From assembly GCA_040791665.1 (NCBI GenBank), contig JBFNNX010000031.1, positions 184,376 to 248,375 of the forward strand: a stretch of DNA of 64,000 nt, in the 5' to 3' direction. Both the position numbers and the translations under genes were made by a program. This document shows positions 36,091-44,547 of this stretch, piece after piece; position 1 is the stretch's first letter, and the number at the start of each line of letters is the position of its first letter. The stretch comes from Thiodiazotropha sp040791665. GTDB lineage: Bacteria; Pseudomonadota; Gammaproteobacteria; Chromatiales; Chromatiaceae. Below the pieces are notes generated by a model. It searched no databases. It saw only the letters and a list, made by a program, of their open reading frames with translations, and was not told the DNA's origin.

Positions 36091-36721
36091 AACGACCTCC
36101 TTTAGCCCAGTTTTCCGAGGCTTTAAGTAGTTTTTCCAGATCCTGTAGGATCTCTTTCGAGCTGATCTTGGTTGTATCGTGCTTCATCATCAGGTTACCC
36201 CGGGGGTCGATGAGAAAGATGGGAATAGCCTGTTCCGACAACTGTAGTGGAAACAGAGATCCGAGAGTGGGGCGTTGATCGCTGTCCGCGATCAGCAGCT
36301 CAGTGCCTTCAAGTCCAGCCATGTTGGGCAGGTCGAGACGACCGGCCTCGTCGGGTATGAGAATCAGCAAGCGGGCGATGCGTTGACGATTCGCGGCAGT
36401 GGCGCGGCGGATCTGGCGCACCTTGATCAAAATCTCTATACAGGCGGCATCACAGCCACCTTCGCTGACCAGTGTCATGGCCCACATATCCTGCAGAGAT
36501 TGCCAATCGAACCATTCGCCATCCGTCGTTTGCAATCGAAGTGACTGAACACTCCTCGGCGGATCGATCAGGTCACCGTTGTTGGTGCGCCCCGCCGGCA
36601 GCCACTTCGGATTGAGGAAGAACAGCCAGGCAGCGATCATCGGCAGGGCGAACAATGCAATCAGTACCGATAACGAGGAGAGGCTGCGCGGCTTGGCGCT
36701 GCTGTCCGCCACACCGGTCAT
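36077..36721 (-). CDS. Membrane-anchored SCO/thioredoxin-like protein of the oxidase cluster
   Basis: 214 residues with one N-terminal membrane helix (about 18-38) and a thioredoxin-like domain. The cysteine pair of SCO proteins appears as GGCDAACIEIL, and the C-terminal half ends IFLIDPRGNLMMKH as in SCO/peroxiredoxin-like folds. Position matches the uncharacterised gene between SURF1 and ctaA in the Pseudomonas oxidase cluster. Likely role: copper delivery or thiol maintenance in oxidase assembly (inference). It overlaps SURF1 by four bases. Confidence 0.82.
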   Translation of the reverse strand: MTGVADSSAKPRSLSSLSVLIALFALPMIAAWLFFLNPKWLPAGRTNNGDLIDPPRSVQSLRLQTTDGEWFDWQSLQDMWAMTLVSEGGCDAACIEILIKVRQIRRATAANRQRIARLLILIPDEAGRLDLPNMAGLEGTELLIADSDQRPTLGSLFPLQLSEQAIPIFLIDPRGNLMMKHDTTKISSKEILQDLEKLLKASENWAKGGRYGHQ

Positions 36722-37455
36722 AACGCAACCTCAGTTGTTTTGCGCTTGTGCAGCGAGAGACGAACCCAGACCAGCAGGGTGATGACGGCAAACGCAAACC
36801 ACTGAACGGCGTAGCCGATATGCATCATGTCACTGACTCGAGGATGGGGCCATTGGCGCACGAAACCATGAGCGTCCTGCGGAGATTGCAGCACCATGAA
36901 GGGAAAGATATCCAGGCCGGACCATTCCCTGAAGTGCTTCAGAGTAAGAAATGGCCAGCGGGGCGGGATATCCGTTGCTGCCGTACCACCCTGCTCTAGC
37001 TCTATGGCAGGTGGTTGAGGGATCCTGACCTCACCGTTAATACTGACCATTTCATCGACACCGGCTGCAGTCAGGGCTTGATCGAGCTGGTCATGGGCTA
37101 TCCAGCCCCTGTTGACAAGCAGTATCCTGCCGCTCTCCTGCAGTTGCAGGGGGGTGACCAAATGAAAACCTATCCTACCCTGATGTTTGCGGTTTTCGAT
37201 CAGCACACTTTTACCGTTGAGATAGCGTCCACGTGCCACCACCTGGCGGAAGCGCAAATGTTCGGTATCCGGGTGGGGTCCGTCCAGCGAGATTGGGGGC
37301 TGCTTACGTCTCATCTCCAGCGATGAGGCCTGGTTGCGTTTCTGTTCGGCACGATCGAGCTGCCAGATAGCGAGGCCGACGAAAAGGGGCGCCAGGATTA
37401 CCATTATAATTGTAGGGATTGCCTGAGCACGAAATTGACGGGTGTTGCTGGTCAT
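36718..37455 (-). CDS. SURF1-family cytochrome oxidase assembly protein
   Basis: Helps insert heme A into subunit I. At 245 residues it shows the family layout: an N-terminal membrane helix (AIPTIIMVILAPLFVGLAIW) followed by QLDRAEQKRN, a periplasmic domain with ILLVNRGWIAHDQLDQ, and a C-terminal helix preceded by HIGYAVQWFAFAVIT. It overlaps the SCO-like gene downstream. A divergent small gene (DUF2909) begins 81 bp away. Confidence 0.95.
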   Translation of the reverse strand: MTSNTRQFRAQAIPTIIMVILAPLFVGLAIWQLDRAEQKRNQASSLEMRRKQPPISLDGPHPDTEHLRFRQVVARGRYLNGKSVLIENRKHQGRIGFHLVTPLQLQESGRILLVNRGWIAHDQLDQALTAAGVDEMVSINGEVRIPQPPAIELEQGGTAATDIPPRWPFLTLKHFREWSGLDIFPFMVLQSPQDAHGFVRQWPHPRVSDMMHIGYAVQWFAFAVITLLVWVRLSLHKRKTTEVAL

Positions 37456-37535
37456 AAGGGCTATAGTGAAGTTATCTGTTCCTGTTGTTGAGGTATCGGC
37501 AGGCTAACCTTATCAATTCCGGATCGGGAGAGATC

Positions 37536-37760
37536 ATGGACATCATATTCAAACTACCGGTGTTGCTGGTCTTGGGCTTCATCCTCTTCAGTCTGTTTCA
37601 GGGAATGTACTATATGGCCAAGGACGATGGCAGGAACGAGAGTACCCGCGTGGTGCGTGCCCTGACCCTTCGGGTTGTACTATCGCTACTGTTGTTCATC
37701 CTACTCATGGCGGGTTACTACTTCGGTCTTCTCCAACCTCACAGCCTGTTGCCGCAATAG
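37536..37760 (+). CDS. DUF2909-family twin-transmembrane protein
   Basis: 74 residues from ATG 37536 (MDIIFKLPVLLVLGFI), behind a GGGAG site; the upstream in-frame ATG at 37485 is not needed. There are two membrane helices joined by a short charged loop (MAKDDGRNESTRVVRALTLR). It is transcribed against the oxidase genes and sits between ctaE and SURF1, a position this family commonly has. Probably an oxidase assembly accessory; function not established. Confidence 0.88.
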   Translation: MDIIFKLPVLLVLGFILFSLFQGMYYMAKDDGRNESTRVVRALTLRVVLSLLLFILLMAGYYFGLLQPHSLLPQ

Positions 37761-37764
37761 GCGA

Positions 37765-38637
37765 TCAGAGCCAGTAGACGAAGACGAAGAGCCCTAGCCA
37801 GACCACGTCGACGAAGTGCCAGTACCAGGCAACCGCTTCGAAGGCGAAGTGGTTGTGGGCACTGAAGTGGCTCTTCATGCTGCGTCCCAGGATTGCCATC
37901 AACATTACCGCACCCATGGTGACGTGGAAGCCGTGAAATCCGGTCAGCATGTAAAATGTCGATCCATATGCACCCGATTCCAGGGTGAGATTCAAATCTG
38001 AATAGGCGTGACCGTATTCATAGGCCTGCAGGGCCACGAACAGCAGGCCCAAGGCAATAGTTGCGACCAGGCCCCATACCAGCTGTTTCTGATTATCGAG
38101 TTTCAATCCCCAGTGGGCCCAGGTGATGGTGGCGCCGCTGGAGAGGAGGATCAGGGTGTTGATGGCGGGTATGCCCCACGCACCCATTGGTTGGAAATCC
38201 CCTCCAAGCTCACCTGGGCCGTGGGAGGGCCATACCGCCTCGAATCCGTTATAGAGGAGCTCATTGGTTACACCCAGATAACCTTCGCCGCCGAGCCACG
38301 GCAGGGCGATGTTGCGGATATAGTAGAGCGAGCCGAAAAAGCTGAGAAAGAAAAAGACCTCCGAGGCGATGAACCAGAACATGCCCATGCGGAAGGAGGT
38401 ATCGACCTGTTTATTGTAACAGTCGTTCAGATTTTCCCCGATGACATCCCGAAACCAGCCAAACAGCAGAAAGAAAAACAACAGCAGGCCGGCGGTAACA
38501 ATATAACCGCCGATGGTGACCCCATTCATGGCCAGGGCGCCACCGAACAGGGTGGTCAGCAGTGAAACCATGCCAATAATGGGCCAGGGACTGGGATCGG
38601 GTATGAAATAATCCCCGCTGTGTTCCTTTACCGACAT
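37765..38637 (-). CDS. ctaE: Cytochrome c oxidase subunit III
   Basis: Polytopic core subunit (290 residues, seven helices) of an aa3-type heme-copper oxidase in the inner membrane. Conserved segments include GMFWFIASEVFFFLSFFGS, ILLSSGATITWAHWGL, FYMLTGFHGFHVTMGA and FEAVAWYWHFVDVVWL. The sequence spacing is normal, with a GGAG site upstream. Fifth in the run from the cluster promoter. Confidence 0.98.
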   Translation of the reverse strand: MSVKEHSGDYFIPDPSPWPIIGMVSLLTTLFGGALAMNGVTIGGYIVTAGLLLFFFLLFGWFRDVIGENLNDCYNKQVDTSFRMGMFWFIASEVFFFLSFFGSLYYIRNIALPWLGGEGYLGVTNELLYNGFEAVWPSHGPGELGGDFQPMGAWGIPAINTLILLSSGATITWAHWGLKLDNQKQLVWGLVATIALGLLFVALQAYEYGHAYSDLNLTLESGAYGSTFYMLTGFHGFHVTMGAVMLMAILGRSMKSHFSAHNHFAFEAVAWYWHFVDVVWLGLFVFVYWL

Positions 38638-38704
38638 GCTGATACTCCTCTCGATGTTGATCTTTTTGTCATAGTCATAGTGTTTGCTTCGCTAGCTCTG
38701 CTCG

Positions 38705-39313
38705 TTATTGATCCGGGGTTGCCGCAATCATTGGTGGAAGCACGCTGTCCTGGTCGTCGCTATCCACATCTTTCAGGCGCATGAAACTGTATGAGAGTGT
38801 CAACGAGTTGATCTCTTCAGGCAGTTCCGTCGAAACCATAAATTGCAGAGGCATGGTGGTCTTCTGGCTGCCGTCGAGTCTCTGCTTGTTGAAACAGAAA
38901 CATTCCAGTTTGCTGAAATAGGGTGTTGCCTGCCAGGGCGCCACGCTCGGTATGGCCTGTCCGGTTACGGCGCTATTGCTGCGGTTGCGGGCGTGAAAAT
39001 TGACCTCATAGGTCTGACCGGGATGGACACGCATCTTATTCGTCTCGGCAACGAACTCCCAGGGCAGGTTCGGGTTGACCGTGGTGTCGAATTTGACAGT
39101 GACCCAGCGGGCCTGATCCACCCGCTCGGAGGTTGGTGTGGCCAGGCCGATTTGGCTACGTTGGGCAAGTGACTGTGTTCCCGTGATTTGGCAGAAGAGG
39201 TTGTACAAGGGCACCAGAGCGAAGCCGAAACCGAACATTGCCACGACCAGTCCGGACAACAGCAGGGTTGTGCGGCGGTTCTTGCGCTGATTGTCCGGTA
39301 CCCTTTGATTCAT
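38705..39313 (-). CDS. ctaG: Cytochrome c oxidase assembly protein CtaG (COX11 family)
   Basis: Copper chaperone for the CuB site of subunit I. There is one N-terminal membrane helix (TLLLSGLVVAMFGFGFALVP) then LYNLFCQITG, and a periplasmic Ig-like domain with the copper cysteines in KLECFCFNKQRL. At 202 residues it is typical. Its ATG overlaps the stop of the 50-aa gene upstream. Confidence 0.97.
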   Translation of the reverse strand: MNQRVPDNQRKNRRTTLLLSGLVVAMFGFGFALVPLYNLFCQITGTQSLAQRSQIGLATPTSERVDQARWVTVKFDTTVNPNLPWEFVAETNKMRVHPGQTYEVNFHARNRSNSAVTGQAIPSVAPWQATPYFSKLECFCFNKQRLDGSQKTTMPLQFMVSTELPEEINSLTLSYSFMRLKDVDSDDQDSVLPPMIAATPDQ

Positions 39314-39462
39314 TGCATCGCCTGTGTACCGACAATTCGAAAGATACCTGTCCAGAAGGGGAATGAGGTCACGAGAAAGAACAGTGCAAGTCCGGCCAGT
39401 CCCCAGGCAAGGCGTACATTCTTACGTCTCAGTTCGGCTGTTTGATAGTCAGGAATACGCAT
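39310..39462 (-). CDS. 50-aa single-pass membrane protein between ctaD and ctaG (small oxidase assembly type)
   Basis: Short gene missed by ordinary length cut-offs. ATG 39462 follows a GGGAG ribosome site, and the TGA overlaps the ctaG start by four bases, so translation is coupled. The protein begins MRIPDYQTAELRRKNVRLAW, with one hydrophobic helix (about residues 20-43, LAGLALFFLVTSFPFW), and ends GTQAMQ. Position and design match the small oxidase assembly proteins found between subunit I and CtaG genes in proteobacteria. Function is inferred from context. Confidence 0.85.
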   Translation of the reverse strand: MRIPDYQTAELRRKNVRLAWGLAGLALFFLVTSFPFWTGIFRIVGTQAMQ

Positions 39463-39477
39463 AGCTCCCCATAGCTC

Positions 39478-41073
39478 CTATTTGATTTGAGGGGCAACCG
39501 TCCAGGTATGGAAGGCCGGTGGAGAGTCAAGCTCCCACTCGAGACCTTTGGCGCCTTCCCAGGACCTGCCCTCGGCCTTCTTGCCGCCGCGGATGGTCTT
39601 GATGATGATGTAGAGAAACAGCAGATGGCTGAGACCGAAGATCATCGCGCCGATGCTCGATATCACATTAAACTCGGTAAAGATCATGTTGTAGTCGACG
39701 ATCCTTCGCGGCATGCCCGCCAGGCCGAGGAAATGCTGTGGAAAGAAGGTGATGTTGAAACTGATGACGTTGGTCCAGAAAAAGAGTTTTCCCAGCTTCT
39801 CGTCATACATGTGGCCGGTCCATTTTGGCAGCCAGTAGAAGACGCCGGCAAACAGGCCGAATACCGCGCCGGGCATCAACACGTAGTGGAAATGTGCGAC
39901 GACGAACATACTGTCGTGATACTGCATGTCGGCAGGTACCACTGCCAGCATGACGCCGCTCAATCCGCCGAAGGTGAACATCAGGACGATACCCACCGCG
40001 AACAGCATCGGGGTTTCAAAGGTCATGGCCCCGCGCCACATGGTGGCGATGAAGTTGAAAACCATCAGGCCCACCGGTATGGAGATCAGAATGGTACCGA
40101 TCATGAAATAGGTGACCGCCCCCAGGGACATGCCGACAGTGTATTGATGATGCGCCCACACCACCATGCCGATGGTGGCCACGGCGAGCATGGCGCCGAC
40201 CATCGATTTGTAACCGAACAGCGGCTTACGCGCGAAAGTCGGTATCACGTGGGAGAGTACCCCGATGGAGGGCAGCAGCAGAATGTAGACCTCAGGATGA
40301 CCGAAGAACCAGAACAAGTGTTGAAACAGGACCGGATCACCACCGCCGGCTGCGTCGAAGAAGCTGGTACCGAAATGGCGGTCGAACAGCAGCATGGTGA
40401 CGCCGCCGGCCAAGACGGGTATCACCAGGATCAGCAGGAAGGCGGTGACCAGCCAGGTCCAGCAGAACATCGGCATCTTCATCAGAGTCATCCCCGGCGC
40501 ACGCATATTCAGTAGGGTGACGATGATATTGATAGAGGCCAGCACCGAGGAGATACCCAGCAGGTGGATGGCGAAGATCAGGAAGTCCATCGACATGCCA
40601 ACCTGCACCGATAGTGGCGGGTAGATGGTCCAGCCGGTATTGATCTGGGTACCGCCACCGGGAAAGAAGGGTACCACGAAGGAGAGGATCAGCATGGTTG
40701 CTGCAGCCGGCAATACCCAGAAACTGAGGTTGTTCATGCGCGGCAGGGCCATGTCGGGGGCACCGATCATCATCGGTATCATCCAGTTGGCCAAACCCGC
40801 GGCTGCCGGCATTACCGCGCCAAAGATCATGATAAGGGCATGATTGGTGACCAGATTGTTATACAGATCGGGGTCGAGCAGCTGGATGCCCGGCTGAAAC
40901 AGCTCCATGCGGATCAGCATTGCGCTGGCGCCGCCGAGAAAGAGCATAATCAAGGCGAAAAGTAGGTAGAGGGTGCCGATATCCTTGTGATTGGTGCTGA
41001 AGAGCCAGCGCTTCCAACCTTTGGGTGCATCGTGATGGTGTGCCTCGTCATGGGTCAGAGTGGTTGTACTCAT
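39478..41073 (-). CDS. ctaD: Cytochrome c oxidase subunit I
   Basis: Catalytic subunit (531 residues, twelve helices) holding heme a and the heme a3-CuB centre. Heme a ligand in NHALIMIFGAVMPA; CuB/Tyr cross-link motif GHPEVYILLLPSIG; CuB histidines in VWAHHQYTVG; heme a3/a ligands in VVAHFHYVLMPGA. These place it in the A-type oxidases that pump protons via D and K channels. It precedes the 50-aa gene by 15 bases. Confidence 0.98.
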   Translation of the reverse strand: MSTTTLTHDEAHHHDAPKGWKRWLFSTNHKDIGTLYLLFALIMLFLGGASAMLIRMELFQPGIQLLDPDLYNNLVTNHALIMIFGAVMPAAAGLANWMIPMMIGAPDMALPRMNNLSFWVLPAAATMLILSFVVPFFPGGGTQINTGWTIYPPLSVQVGMSMDFLIFAIHLLGISSVLASINIIVTLLNMRAPGMTLMKMPMFCWTWLVTAFLLILVIPVLAGGVTMLLFDRHFGTSFFDAAGGGDPVLFQHLFWFFGHPEVYILLLPSIGVLSHVIPTFARKPLFGYKSMVGAMLAVATIGMVVWAHHQYTVGMSLGAVTYFMIGTILISIPVGLMVFNFIATMWRGAMTFETPMLFAVGIVLMFTFGGLSGVMLAVVPADMQYHDSMFVVAHFHYVLMPGAVFGLFAGVFYWLPKWTGHMYDEKLGKLFFWTNVISFNITFFPQHFLGLAGMPRRIVDYNMIFTEFNVISSIGAMIFGLSHLLFLYIIIKTIRGGKKAEGRSWEGAKGLEWELDSPPAFHTWTVAPQIK

Positions 41074-41087
41074 GGTTGAATTCTCCT

Positions 41088-42272
41088 CTATCTGGCCTGT
41101 TTGACGTCTGCAGGCTGCACGACATCACCCGTTTTGTTATCCCAGGCATTGCGTTCATAGGTCATGATTGCCGCGATTTCGAGATCGTTAAGTGAACCCC
41201 AAGGCTGCATTGCAGTCCCCTCTTTACCGTTGATGACGATATTCAGATGATCCTCTATGGCTCCGGTAGCAATCGCCGATCCGCTAAGCGGCGGGAAGGC
41301 AGGCGGTAGACCTACACCGGTAACCTGGTGACAGGCCGCGCATTTTGTATCGTAGAGTGTTTTACCCTTGGCCATCAGTTCGTCCATGCTCCAGGTCTTA
41401 TCGGCGCTTGCCTCAGCCGCGGCAGCTACCTTGATCGCATTTTGATCGTCTATCCATGCCGCGAACTTCTCCTGTGAGACAGACTCCACTACGATGGGCA
41501 TACGGGAGTGCCAAGTGCCGCAGATTTCTGCACACTGACCGCGAAAGACCCCTTCCCGGTTGAGTTCGGCCCAGGTCTCGGTGACGTAGCCGGGAATGGC
41601 ATCTTTCTTCACCGCCAGTTCGGGTACCCAGAAGGCATGGAGGACGTCCGCAGAGGTGTGCAGAAAGCGAATCTTGATACCGGTGGGCAGGACCAGGCGG
41701 TTGTCGACTTCCCGCAGGTAGAGGTCCCCGGATTCCTCTGCCGGTACATAACGACTCTCCACCTTGATACCGTGATCCAGATAGTCGAACTCCCACCACC
41801 ACTGGTGGCCGGTCACCTTCACGTCCATGATGTTCTCTTCCTTCGGTACATCCCAGACCTTTTTCAAAACCGCATCCGCTTTACCCGCAATGGTCAGGTC
41901 GACACCCAACACCATCACAGGCACGATGACCCAGGACCAGTTGCCAAACCATGAATTGTGGAATTCCTGGTCGGCCTCGTAGCCGCGGCTCTTGCGATGA
42001 AAATAGAGCGAGTAGAAGACGATCGCGAAGACGACAATCAGCAGGAATGTGGCGATGCCCATAGTCATCATATGGATATCGAAGATCTCCTGGGCCACAT
42101 TGGCTGCGGGTTCGGGGAAGTTGAGACCGTATTCAGCCGCAGCATCGCCCATCACCAGCGCTAATGGTGCTAAAAGCCAATAACCGGGTATTACAGAGCG
42201 GTTGGCCTGAGTCACTCTCAAGCGAGAGTCGGATTCAAAATCCAGTGTTTCTGTCTTGTGATTATTATGCAT
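41088..42272 (-). CDS. ctaC: Cytochrome c oxidase subunit II fused to a C-terminal cytochrome c domain
   Basis: 394 residues. Two membrane helices (about 70-91 and 112-130) precede the cupredoxin domain. The CuA site is complete: LHAFW (His212), CAEICGTWHSRMP (Cys247, Glu249, Cys251, His255, Met258). Residues 294-380 form a monoheme cytochrome c with CAACH (Cys311-His315) and an axial Met in TAMQPWG. This is the caa3-like layout, so electrons can enter through the fused heme. It is first of the structural oxidase genes, five bases after the DUF2244 gene. Confidence 0.97.
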   Translation of the reverse strand: MHNNHKTETLDFESDSRLRVTQANRSVIPGYWLLAPLALVMGDAAAEYGLNFPEPAANVAQEIFDIHMMTMGIATFLLIVVFAIVFYSLYFHRKSRGYEADQEFHNSWFGNWSWVIVPVMVLGVDLTIAGKADAVLKKVWDVPKEENIMDVKVTGHQWWWEFDYLDHGIKVESRYVPAEESGDLYLREVDNRLVLPTGIKIRFLHTSADVLHAFWVPELAVKKDAIPGYVTETWAELNREGVFRGQCAEICGTWHSRMPIVVESVSQEKFAAWIDDQNAIKVAAAAEASADKTWSMDELMAKGKTLYDTKCAACHQVTGVGLPPAFPPLSGSAIATGAIEDHLNIVINGKEGTAMQPWGSLNDLEIAAIMTYERNAWDNKTGDVVQPADVKQAR

Positions 42273-42277
42273 ACCGA

Positions 42278-42757
42278 TCAGAAGCCCTCGATTGCGTTTC
42301 TAAGATTGTTGGCGAGCATCTCTCGCTCCTCTTCCAACAGATTTTTGCCTACTTCTATATACTCACCATGAGATCCGATCAAAAGACGGCTTGGATACCA
42401 GCCTTTGGGATCATGGTTTTGAATAATTTTCAGCCAGGCCTTATGAAAACACTTAACTGCCTGACGGTTGCGGTTGTCGCTGACCCTCACATAGGTGTCA
42501 TCGATGTGGATGATCTCTTGCGAATGAGCACAAAAGCTGTGGCAGTAGATGGCTATGCCAACAACGAAGATCTCCAGTCCGGTGAAGGGCAGGACCAACC
42601 AGGCGCCAAGCGAAAGGAAATAGAGGCCGACCAGACCGATACAAAATGCAAGCAATAAAAATAGCCACTTGGACTGATTCCAGGTCAGACTCCTATTGGG
42701 TTGGACGACGAGTACAGCTTCATCACTGTCACTGTTTTGTGGTGCTCTAAAGACCAT
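42278..42757 (-). CDS. DUF2244-family membrane protein
   Basis: 159 residues. A soluble N-terminus (VVQPNRSLTWNQSKW), two close membrane helices (about 30-72) and a soluble C-terminal half. DUF2244 proteins are common upstream of coxBA in proteobacteria and are thought to be oxidase-linked, without known activity. It ends five bases before ctaC, and the two FNR-type boxes lie 51-86 bp before its start, so it likely leads the oxidase transcript. Confidence 0.9.
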   Translation of the reverse strand: MVFRAPQNSDSDEAVLVVQPNRSLTWNQSKWLFLLLAFCIGLVGLYFLSLGAWLVLPFTGLEIFVVGIAIYCHSFCAHSQEIIHIDDTYVRVSDNRNRQAVKCFHKAWLKIIQNHDPKGWYPSRLLIGSHGEYIEVGKNLLEEEREMLANNLRNAIEGF

Positions 42758-42807
42758 TTGCCATCCCGCAGTTAGCTCTGACGGCCGATACTGCCTGGCG
42801 TCTATTA

Positions 42808-42843
42808 TTGATCTAGATCAGTATTTTTATTGATCTGGGTCAA
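42808..42843 (-). promoter_or_regulatory. Two FNR/Anr-type boxes upstream of the oxidase cluster
   Basis: TTGATCTAGATCAG (42808-42821) and TTGATCTGGGTCAA (42830-42843) each match the FNR consensus TTGAT-N4-ATCAA at nine of ten positions. Their centres are 22 bp apart, two helical turns, on the same face of the DNA. They lie 51-86 bp upstream of the DUF2244 start. An oxygen-responsive regulator of the FNR/CRP family probably acts here; whether it activates or represses is not shown by sequence. Confidence 0.7.
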
Positions 42844-42952
42844 AAGAATATGACAAAGATGGGGCGTAACGCAATAACTAAGTTGATTTCTAGGCTATTT
42901 ATAAGGTATTGATTATTAATTAGAATTATAGAATATAGCGATTTTATTACGC

Positions 42953-42966
42953 TCTAACAGGCCCTG
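42953..42966 (+). repeat. MITE end fragment at the 3' end of the FmdE-like gene
   Basis: TCTAACAGGCCCTGG resembles the right terminus of the MITE family (GTTAACAGGCCCTAG). Read on the minus strand it supplies the last codons and the TAG stop of the FmdE-like gene (AGG GCC TGT TAG). Short match, so moderate confidence. Confidence 0.5.
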
Positions 42967-43502
42967 GTAAGCCGTGCATCCGGAAAGGCCTGCTCGAGAT
43001 CGAGTGACCAGATCTTCTCCGTCATGGCCGTTTTGAGTGATTCCAGGCATTCATGCTCACTATCGTTAGCCTCGTTCCGGTTAATGGCGTCGAGCAGTTG
43101 AAGGAACTCGGATGAGACTATGCCTTCCGCCAGTCTCAGCTCGAGATGCTGCTTACCGTCACTCACCCGCCAACTGTAGTCCATATCACTCACACAGCGG
43201 GCCTCGCTGGTGCTGCAGGTCAATAGGAATCGTCCGGCGGATACGCAACCGGTGACATATTCGATCGTATCTCTCACGCCTGGCCCGGGATGACCGCTCT
43301 CTATGGTGAGAGCTTGACGCTCCCAGATCCTCTCCCGGGAGAGCAGCTGTGCGGCGTATTGCAGCATTCTATAGGCAAGCGCACAGCCCCAGTAAGCGTT
43401 GCCCTGATGGAACTTAAGGGCATCTTCATAGTTGCACGTCTGGAGCACACCATTATCGTTGATATGGATGTCAGTGGTATTCATCGGTGTCTGCACCTTC
43501 AT
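42954..43502 (-). CDS. FmdE-like domain protein, 182 aa
   Basis: The N-terminal half contains KFHQGNAYWGCALAYRMLQY and TIESGHPGPGVRDTIEYVTG, the pattern of FmdE (formylmethanofuran dehydrogenase subunit E-like) domains found in non-methanogens. Cysteines occur at CVSAGRFLL and SEARCVSD. The C-terminal part is a short helical tail. The start is ATG 43502 or 43484. No C1 or molybdenum genes lie nearby, so role and substrate are unknown. Its stop codon lies within a repeat end. Confidence 0.6.
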   Translation of the reverse strand: MKVQTPMNTTDIHINDNGVLQTCNYEDALKFHQGNAYWGCALAYRMLQYAAQLLSRERIWERQALTIESGHPGPGVRDTIEYVTGCVSAGRFLLTCSTSEARCVSDMDYSWRVSDGKQHLELRLAEGIVSSEFLQLLDAINRNEANDSEHECLESLKTAMTEKIWSLDLEQAFPDARLTRAC

Positions 43503-43678
43503 TGGATCTATATATAATTAACGCATATGATTTTTTAGTCCATCTCTTTCAGTGCAAGCAAGTCAGCCGATGATTATCGTGATTTGCAGGTGTTACCTCG
43601 TATCGTCGCGTACCCGTTAGCGTTTATTGCGTCACATCTAGTGTCGGTTATGACGGGTAGACGAAACTGCGCACGCAC

Positions 43679-44468
43679 ATGATGCCATTCGTGACTCATC
43701 CCAGGCGCCTTGGCAGGCCGACGATGCCGAGACCATCGCGCAATGAGATGGCGGTTCGTTCCATGGCAACAGCCGAACGGGTCTATCAAGTGACAAGTAC
43801 CGGTTTCGTTGCCCACGGCTCTATCGTTCTCGATGGGCGGGAGCTCGATTCCGAAGAGCAGTCCATGCTCAATATCATGAGTCGCGCGGCTGTTCACTGT
43901 AACGAGGCATCGCTTGAACAACGCGACGGCCTATGGCGAATGCATGGCGATCCAATGGAAGGCGCGTTATTGATAGCCGGGACGGGGGCTGGATTGGATG
44001 TCGATATCACCAAAAAACAATATCCCCGTAATGACCTCATACCTTTTGAATCTGAACGCCGTTTGATGGCGACACCGCACCATAACCGTAGCGGAAATGC
44101 CTTTATCATTATAAAAGGCGTTCCGGAACAGTTGCTGACAGCATAACTGTTGTGGCGTATTGCGTTCGTTTCCACGAGATTAACCATTCGAGATCTTCTA
44201 CCTTTTCAACACCCGTTGCATGACTGCGTCGGCGCTCAATTGGAAAGGTTTGGTGGGCAATCGCTATGTGCTTTACGCCATAGGTGTATTACTGGTTATT
44301 CAGATGAGTTTCACTTATCAAACCCATCTGCAGACCTTGTTTGGTACTCGTGGAATTGATATTTCAATTTGGATTCGAATCATCACGGTCTCCGCGTCCG
44401 TTCGACTGCTGGTAGAGATAGAGAAAATGATAATGCGCAATTTCGTTGAAAGAAGAGACCGGGCGTAG
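43679..44468 (+). pseudogene. Decayed P-type cation-transporting ATPase (two fragments)
   Basis: Two frames hold separate pieces. Frame one (43679-44146) carries RNEMAVRSMATAERVYQVTS, HCNEASL, GDPMEGALLIAGTGAGLDVD and a segment from YPRNDLIPFESERRLMAT to IKGVPEQLL, the nucleotide-binding region of Ca2+/Mg2+-type P-ATPases. The catalytic DKTGT just before RNEM is gone. Frame two (44223-44468) carries NRYVLYAIGVLLVIQMSFTY and the last membrane helices of the same family. The membrane N-terminus, phosphorylation site and several hundred central residues are missing, so this is a remnant with no activity. Confidence 0.85.
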
Positions 44469-44486
44469 GGGGGCAGGGATTAGACA

Positions 44487-44516
44487 CTCTGTCTTGGCAG
44501 GATTACCAAGACAGAG
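44487..44516. terminator. Eleven-base perfect hairpin between pseudogene and basic-protein gene
   Basis: CTCTGTCTTGG at 44487-44497 is perfectly inverted at 44506-44516 (CCAAGACAGAG), with an eight-base loop. A second small hairpin ACCGCC...GGCGGT sits at 44528-44544, next to the stop of the minus-strand basic-protein gene. Neither has a clear T-run, so they may act as bidirectional terminators or mRNA-end structures. Confidence 0.5.
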
Positions 44517-44547
44517 TTGTAATGAACACCGCCTAAGTGGCGGTAGT

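Noticed and set aside
39487..40515. 342-codon plus-strand frame opposite ctaD
   Set aside because: Rich in His, Asp and Glu, as expected of a shadow of a membrane protein gene; ctaD is unambiguous.
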